Source: Rutstroemia sp. NJR-2017a BVV2
Taxonomy: Eukaryota; Ascomycota; Leotiomycetes; Helotiales; Rutstroemiaceae
Direction: 5' to 3'
Assembly: GCA_002946415.1 (NCBI GenBank)
Contig: NJPS01000010.1
Location: 620,001-684,000, forward strand
DNA: 64,000 nucleotides
The position numbers and the translations under genes were made by a program. The notes beneath the pieces were generated by a model, which saw only the letters and a program-made list of their open reading frames with translations, had not been told where the DNA came from and made no database searches. Shown piece by piece: positions 58,349 to 64,000 of this stretch. Each line of letters starts with the position of its first letter. The first letter of the stretch is position 1.

Positions 58349-59860
58349 ATGATGTTAAGATCGGTCAAAGGCTGGATGGCTGGCCTGATAGCGAGCTGGA
58401 GCCATGAACAAAACTACGAATTAATACACCCAAGGACCTCAACTCCATCTTCTCCAACTCTGGTAGCACATAACGAAGAGGACAAATTATCTCACATAAG
58501 GCTTTCATTTACAAAATTTCTCTTTTTCTTAGTTCCTTCGCCAATACAAAGACGTCTGCAACCGGCACATTTTAAACCACAACGATTACACCCTACCTCT
58601 TACCTCGACGGCCTACGTGGGGTAGCGTCTCTCATTGTCTTCTTTTGTCACTACACCGAAGGAAATGTATCCTTCTTCACCAATTCATACGGCTTACCGA
58701 AAAATGATCCTGTCCCCTCTTCATTTTTGCAGCTACCATTCATCCGAGTCATTTACAGTGGTCGACCTATGGTTCACATCTTCTTCGTCATATCCGGTTT
58801 TGTCCTTTCCCTAAAGCCATTGAAGCTAGCTCGAGCACACAACCATGCTGCTCTCCAAACAACCTTATCCTCTTCGGTCTTCCGCCGCGGAATGCGGCTA
58901 TTCCTCCCCACCAGCGCCTCGACATTCATGGTTATGGTACTGGTCTACACAGGATGGATAGGCGACAAACCGCTGGCAAGCTTCACGTTGCAGTTCAAAG
59001 ATTGGCTGCATGCCGTCTGGCAGATTGGTTACTCTTGGGACTGGGATAAACTGCAATGGCTACCGTACGATGTCCACGTCTGGACCATTCCTATCGAGAT
59101 GGCTCAATCCATGCTCCTGTTCGTCACAATCACCGGCCTAAGTCGATGCAAAGTCTGGATTCGGTTAATCATGCTACTATCTCTTATGATCTACTGCTTG
59201 CAATGCGGTCGCTGGGCCGGATTCGAGTTTCTCGGCGGTGCCTTGGTGGCCGAAGTCGGTCTCATTCAGACCGCACGAGCAGAGCGAGATGCAAATAAGG
59301 AGATGCCCGTCGACGAGGATGCGCCGAAATCGTGGAAACACAAGGCGAGTTCTGCGTTCTGGATGGCTAATTTTGTATTTGCCTTGTTCATCGCCGGATG
59401 GCCTAACCGCGGCGTCCTCGACACACCGGGACTTCGTTGGATCGCGCCGTACACGACGGAGCCATACTGGTCGCAGAGAACCGAGGACGAGCAAGCATTT
59501 TCCTGGTTCGCATTGGGTGCTATGCAGATAGTTTTTGCGTGCCAGCAACTTCCTCTCCTACAACGATTCTTCACCTCGGGCCCTGCGCAATATCTTGCCA
59601 GCATTTCATACGCATTATATCTTATGCATGGGCCGGTCCTCGACATATGTGCTCACAGATGGATGCCATATGTTTGGTGGGCACTAGGAAGTACAGAAAC
59701 GACGACCATGTGGACTCGCACATTCGCCTGGTTTTGCGGTGCCATTGGCTTGGGGATACCGGTGTTTTGGGCGGCAGATATCTTTTGGAGAGCGGTCGAT
59801 ACACCGTCAGTCGAATTCGCGAAATGGTTGGAGAATAAGTGTATTGTTAAAGAAGATTAG
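58349..59860 (+). CDS. Acyltransferase 3 family membrane protein
   Basis: Single exon, 503 residues, starting at two adjacent ATG codons. The Acyl_transf_3 fold begins near residue 85 with TSYLDGLRGVASLIVFFCHY, where the Arg and the His are the conserved catalytic-region residues. GRPMVHIFFVISGFVLSLKP is the second hallmark. Around ten hydrophobic segments follow, ending AQYLASISYALYLMHGP and GIPVFWAADIFWRAVDTPSV. Family members transfer acyl groups across membranes to sugars, sterols or other acceptors, and several modify fungal secondary metabolites or wall polymers. Nothing nearby indicates the substrate. Length and topology are normal and no break is visible. Confidence 0.92.
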   Translation: MMLRSVKGWMAGLIASWSHEQNYELIHPRTSTPSSPTLVAHNEEDKLSHIRLSFTKFLFFLVPSPIQRRLQPAHFKPQRLHPTSYLDGLRGVASLIVFFCHYTEGNVSFFTNSYGLPKNDPVPSSFLQLPFIRVIYSGRPMVHIFFVISGFVLSLKPLKLARAHNHAALQTTLSSSVFRRGMRLFLPTSASTFMVMVLVYTGWIGDKPLASFTLQFKDWLHAVWQIGYSWDWDKLQWLPYDVHVWTIPIEMAQSMLLFVTITGLSRCKVWIRLIMLLSLMIYCLQCGRWAGFEFLGGALVAEVGLIQTARAERDANKEMPVDEDAPKSWKHKASSAFWMANFVFALFIAGWPNRGVLDTPGLRWIAPYTTEPYWSQRTEDEQAFSWFALGAMQIVFACQQLPLLQRFFTSGPAQYLASISYALYLMHGPVLDICAHRWMPYVWWALGSTETTTMWTRTFAWFCGAIGLGIPVFWAADIFWRAVDTPSVEFAKWLENKCIVKED

Positions 59861-62110
59861 ATTAGATGTACATGCTCCGGAGGCAGAATGTATGGTTATC
59901 ATGGCGTTATGGGAGCATTTGGAGGATATCAAATAGGTTGGTTGCATGGCGATGTGTCTTGGGTGGGAAATACTGGGCGGAGATTAGTGTACGGCATGTA
60001 TCACTGCATATTTTAGCGGGAGTTGGGGTGCATAGGTTGGGGAATCTTTTGGATCTAAGTTACATATCAATGAAGGATTAGAAAAAATACCCATTTTGAA
60101 TTTTTTGTACCTCAGCCGGTACATTATCGTGTGCTTCGTTCTGTGCTATGTGGCACTAATACTTGGTTTTTGATGTCATCTGAAAGACACTGAGGTTGCT
60201 AGAGGATAAACCGGTACCACTGCCTCGGCACAAGTGCATCCCTGCTCGTTCGCCCGTATTACGTCGCTTCCAGATGTGGCGTGCACTAACCTGCATTTCA
60301 TCTCTCGCGGGCGCCGGCAACGCTAGCGGCTGCACTTCCAACCTTCCCTTTTTGCATCTACTGTGGCACCGTGGTTGCACATACCAGCTAGCTATCAAAT
60401 CTCTCTCCAAGATCAAGAAGCCCAATATCAAGTGATAGATGTCACATGAGCGTTTTGATTTTATACATAGTGGCATACATAGGCAGCGTGATCTACCCAT
60501 AGGGGATCTATGTTTTATCTATTCATACCGATTCTGCTTTTCTCTCTCGGCGCCGGGATGATAGCACGGTAGCATGGATGTAGAGTGTATAGTGCGATGT
60601 ATGCGCTAAATCGGTAGAGGGTTCATATTTTTCGCAGCTTCGGATTCCTGCTCCTGCTCGTGTAAGTGATAATGAACCAGCTGAGCTTGTGCGGGGTGTA
60701 GAAGATTGGTGGGAGTGAGGGTGTATAGGTTCTGAGTATATTACTCACTGGATTACGGTATGCGAGGTTTAGGCGTGTATTCATGTATACTCGGTGGTCT
60801 GTATTTGGAACGGCTCATTTGGCAAGGAGGGGATGGTTCACTTAGCGAGGAATGAATGAATCATGTTGTGAGGAGGGTATCATAACATAAATGACTTCAG
60901 ACTCCCAAAAAAACCACTCTTCCCTTCCACCACAGACAATCTTTCGTTCCCAGGCGGTGGTGGATTCGTTGCTTGAGGTAATGCAGAGAGGGAGGGAGAT
61001 TGAACCACAGAGATGGATATAATTCGATGTGAGAAGGATGGGGATGATTTCTTAGTGGTTTGAGAAGCTGGCGATGGGCGGGATGTAGATGGTTATGCAG
61101 TTTTTTCTCTTCGGCTCTAGGATCGAAAGGAATTTGAAATCCTAGCTGTCATCTTCTTTGTTGGATGGGGGAGACCCGGGAGAGAGAGGGCTATCCCGTG
61201 AGGAGTAGTAGTACTCTGCTTTGTTTGACGACGATCATTATCCCTGAATCTTTTTCTCCCTTATATTGAGCCAGGTATTTATATTCATACGTAGGATCGC
61301 AATGATCGGACTACGTCTGATACTGAATCTTTCATCGACCGGGGGGCTTGCTCCTTTATATTCGCAGGTGGAAAGCTGAGAACCTGATTGCTGCTCTTGG
61401 AAAGGGATTATGGGTTTTCCACCGGGTTTTGACGTCGTTTAATCGTTTCCATAACTACGTTTTGGGAACAGAATGCTTGCTCAGTACCCCTTCATCCCTT
61501 TCCGTGTTCCATCCTCTTGCTTCTCAGCTCTAATTACTATGTCGTCTTCTTCCGGCTCCCTCCTCATCACTGAAATATCTAGAAATCCCGTGATAACAAC
61601 AGTATTTTATCACCTCCACCAAGTGCAGATAATTCTGCCGTACCCAGGTATCACAAGGAGCTCTTCTAGACAGGATGACAATCACCTTGGTCTAGTCTAT
61701 ACGTTAGCATCGTTCTTAAAGACTGCATCTGTTAGCACTATCATATACCTCAATCTTACGGCATCAGCATGGGACTTAGATCTCTGAGCTAAGGAAGCAA
61801 AAAAATATGTTGAATATATCAACCTGCCGCGGAAGCTGTAGGGAACCAGGAACTCAACTGAAGTCCGTCCTTCAAACCACCTATCTTCCTGGGTGAAAAC
61901 CCTGCGGATGTCGGTATATCAGAACTTCTTCTAGTCCGCAGATAATGGTGAGTAATCTGCCGGATGATCCGCAGCAGAGAGACTCTCTCAGTCTGAGGAG
62001 GACTTGACAGGGTATGTTTTTCGGGGATCATGAACTTGTAGCAATCTCCTAGTGATGCAGTGGATATGGGGCTTCTGCTTGTGAGTAGATTGAAATTGGA
62101 GTTCTTATTT
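59861..62110. other. Gene-poor AT-rich region
   Basis: About 2.2 kb. Several short frames (60156..60500, 60196..60435, 61473..61787) show no recognisable domain. The sequence looks like degraded intergenic or transposon-rich DNA. Confidence 0.45.
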
Positions 62111-62440
62111 GTACGCTGCGCAGAAATAAACCGTACCCGCGGATATCCGCCAACCGCTCCGCTCCGCGGATCCCCTCCCCTACCTTAAGGCAATCCGTGG
62201 GTCCCATTTCAGAATCATAAACCGCAGATCCATGCCGCGCAAATAACAAATAACTTTCCCAAATTATCTATACTCTCTAAATTTACTTCCTACAATTTGA
62301 TATTCTCTATGATCTAGTCTATCACTCTATAATATATCCGGCATTCCACTAACGATCCGTTCATAGGCGGCGCAAACCACATCCCACTAATTCCACACAT
62401 CGCCTATATTCTCTCTATCCAGTAATCACGCCCTAGAAAC

Positions 62441-62736
62441 ATGACGGCGCTCAATGAATTCCGCAAATTGGTAGGCCCGCTCCGCACGCCACATTCTCCG
62501 CCGTCAACCCATCTCCCTACGTGTCTGAGCAACTTGCAAAGTTAATGCCTACATCCAGCCACGTCGAATTATATCTTGGCTTGGTGATTGACAAGGAGAA
62601 GTCGCCGATAGAATCCAGAAATTCACTATGCGTAGGCTATTGGATCAATTATGCGATTTTGAGCGATGCGGTGGCGGTGATTAGAAGTGACAGGTTCTAT
62701 ATTGAAAAGTACACGCCGGAGACGCTGACGGCTTGA
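62441..62736 (+). pseudogene. Relic of a Ppo / linoleate diol synthase-type fatty-acid dioxygenase (haem peroxidase domain)
   Basis: The first ten codons read MTALNEFRKL, matching the conserved LNEFRKF segment of psi-factor oxygenases (An_peroxidase-type). After a shift of frame near 62471, the sequence from 62476 reads PAPHATFSAVNPSPYVSEQL, then HVELYLGLVIDKEKSP, AILSDAVAVIRSDRFYIEKY and TPETLTA. This follows the order of the dioxygenase domain (ATFEDINPDPYV, VELYPGL, ILSDAV, DRFY, YTP, LT). A TGA stands where the family has the Trp of LTxWG. Upstream haem-binding and downstream P450-like parts are absent from the window. So it is a short, frameshifted, non-functional fragment. Family assignment rests on several motifs in register, from memory of the family. 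Confidence 0.72.
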
Positions 62737-62952
62737 GTGTTATTCTTGGACGTCTCTTTTCTTTACTCCCTCTTCGTCATTTATCTTTTTATGTAGTTAA
62801 GAAGCGGAAGTATTAACAACTCAGATTATACAGATATAACCTTATCCAACAACCCCGGCTATATCACCTGCACGATATATTCTATAGAGCTTTTGTATAG
62901 ATTATCCAGCTTTATATAAAGTCGGACTGTCCGCGGATTGCAATTATAAGAG

Positions 62953-62979
62953 GAACCGCTCCGCTCTATGGAGCGGTTC
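62953..62979. repeat. Inverted repeat GAACCGCTCC / GGAGCGGTTC
   Basis: 10-bp perfect arms separated by 7 bp, near the right end of the possible mobile element. Confidence 0.85.
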
Positions 62980-63281
62980 AGGATATCTGTACGGAGCGGA
63001 TTATTATTGCGTACTGATACTCTAGGCCCTCCATCTTATTCCGTACAAAATATATCTACACCCACCTCGCGTTCGTGATATCTAGCACCAATCAGGAGAT
63101 TCAGAACTCGCTTGGTGGGAAGGGATGGATAGTTTTGCACGACCGAAATGGAAAAAGGAACTACTAGGAATGAATGATCGGGAGCAATGTAAGGAAATCC
63201 TGAGCAATAGGAGGAATTGGAAAGTTGGTTGGGGATAGGCGATTGATTTTTGTGCTCCAGGGAAGAGAAGATTGACAACAT

Positions 63282-63317
63282 ATATAAGGATAGAGCAAAA
63301 TATAAGGATAGAGCAAA
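63282..63317. repeat. 18-bp perfect tandem duplication
   Basis: Two identical copies of ATATAAGGATAGAGCAAA. Confidence 0.95.
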
Positions 63318-63729
63318 ATAAGTCTTAAGCATAGTTGTTAGGAGGCAAGGTAGTAGTTAAGTTCGGGGTAATTTTAAGCTTCCTTGCCACTTTCATACCA
63401 TGATTGGGTTCTGTTGAAGCAGAACACCACAGTCACTAATAAACCACAATTGTCACTCCCTCAGGAGTGGCGTCACTTTTGGGTTCACAGGTTCTTTTTC
63501 AGTCTCCACACTATGATACAGTTGAGCTTAAAAACTTTTCTGTTTCTATCACGTTACGTGATAGCTAGGCAAAAGGAATTTGATGGGAACAATAATAGGT
63601 AATCATAAAGTAAAGTGATAATTGTCTGACCTTCTCAAGCCGACCTTCTCAACCTTATTTATAGGTTGATGATCTTCGCAAGAGAGGTCTAAAGTACAAA
63701 GTAATTCTAAGTAGTATCGCTCTAAGGTT

Positions 63730-63819
63730 ACTGATACTGTGGGTTCTTGCCAGCAGATCACTGATACTCAGGGTCCATACCTGCAGGTCACTGACAGTGT
63801 TCCCTACAGCCACATAAGG
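63730..63819. repeat. 30-bp degenerate tandem repeat, 3 copies
   Basis: Units start at 63730, 63760 and 63790 with ACTGATACTG, ACTGATACTC and ACTGACAGTG. The first two also share a CTG/CAG-rich end (GCAGATC, GCAGGTC). Confidence 0.75.
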
Positions 63820-64000
63820 CTCATTTCCAGGTTAGTGACCCACACAGCCTATGTCAGCTGATCAGTTCCTGTGACAGTTTCGTATAAGGTAATATAGATT
63901 CGTTATCCTGTTTGCTTAACGGTACGGCAAAATTCATGGTTTCAGCCGGACTGCAGCCGTATATCTGCGTCAGTAGTATCGAAAACTGATATACAGATTT

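Larger units (their letters stand above)
62111..63014. mobile_element. Possible decayed DNA transposon with imperfect inverted ends
   Basis: The left end reads GTACGC, an AATAA run, CCGTAC, GATATCC and AACCGCTCC in that order. The right end, on the other strand, reads GTACGC, AATAATAA, CCGTAC, GATATCC and AACCGCTCC in the same order, giving imperfect ~55-bp terminal inverted repeats. CCGCTCCGC motifs repeat near both ends. No clear target-site duplication or transposase is seen, so class and autonomy are open. The relic gene at 62441..62736 lies inside. Confidence 0.45.
63015..64000. other. AT-rich terminal region with tandem repeats
   Basis: No gene supported. Two tandem arrays are listed separately. 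The style is that of degraded retroelement or repeat-rich DNA, but no LTR or coding motif is identifiable. Confidence 0.45.

Noticed and set aside
1..64000. CRISPR arrays, rRNA, tRNA and bacterial-type operons
   Set aside because: None seen. Direct repeats here are short tandem arrays without spacers, and the gene structure is eukaryotic with introns.

Overview
The window looks like nuclear DNA of a filamentous ascomycete (Pezizomycotina). Genes carry short GT-AG introns of roughly 50-160 bp, with CTAAC-like branch points where I could see them. The families present are typical of that group: a SAT-type non-reducing polyketide synthase, 2EXR, DUF6594, a rhodopsin-like membrane protein, a Fig1-like protein and a hybrid histidine kinase. 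A Leotiomycete is plausible, but sequence reading alone does not settle it. Exon coordinates were placed by hand from splice signals and reading phase.

Left part (1-5.7 kb): the 3' end of a rhodopsin-domain membrane protein, an NAD(P)-binding NmrA/TIP30-like protein, a secreted beta-propeller protein and an amidohydrolase-2 enzyme. Core (4.7-19.05 kb): a compact polyketide cluster with four confident members. These are the amidohydrolase (probable aromatic-acid decarboxylase), a secreted FAD-linked oxidase, a cytochrome P450 whose I-helix lacks the usual acid-alcohol pair, and a 2591-residue SAT-KS-AT-PT-ACP-ACP-CMeT-TE synthase. The predicted logic is synthesis and hydrolytic release of a C-methylated orsellinic-type acid, decarboxylation, then oxidative tailoring. 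I see no cluster transcription factor or adjacent transporter.

Middle (19.6-37.7 kb): an orphan acidic-repeat gene broken by one in-frame TGA, an F-box protein, a 2EXR protein, a five-exon orphan protein followed by decayed 36-bp repeats, and a single-TM basic protein. About 86-bp tandem repeats centred on palindromes lie at 29.16-29.36 kb. Right part (38-60 kb): a seven-exon hybrid histidine kinase divergent from a DHA2/VBA-like MFS transporter, an MCT-like MFS transporter, a Fig1-like membrane protein, an orphan charged protein divergent from a DUF6594 protein, and an acyltransferase-3 membrane enzyme.

The last 4 kb is AT-rich and gene-poor. It holds a frameshifted relic of a Ppo/linoleate-diol-synthase-type haem dioxygenase inside a ~0.9 kb segment with imperfect inverted ends, which may be a decayed transposon carrying a captured gene fragment. 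No tRNA, rRNA or CRISPR array was recognised.
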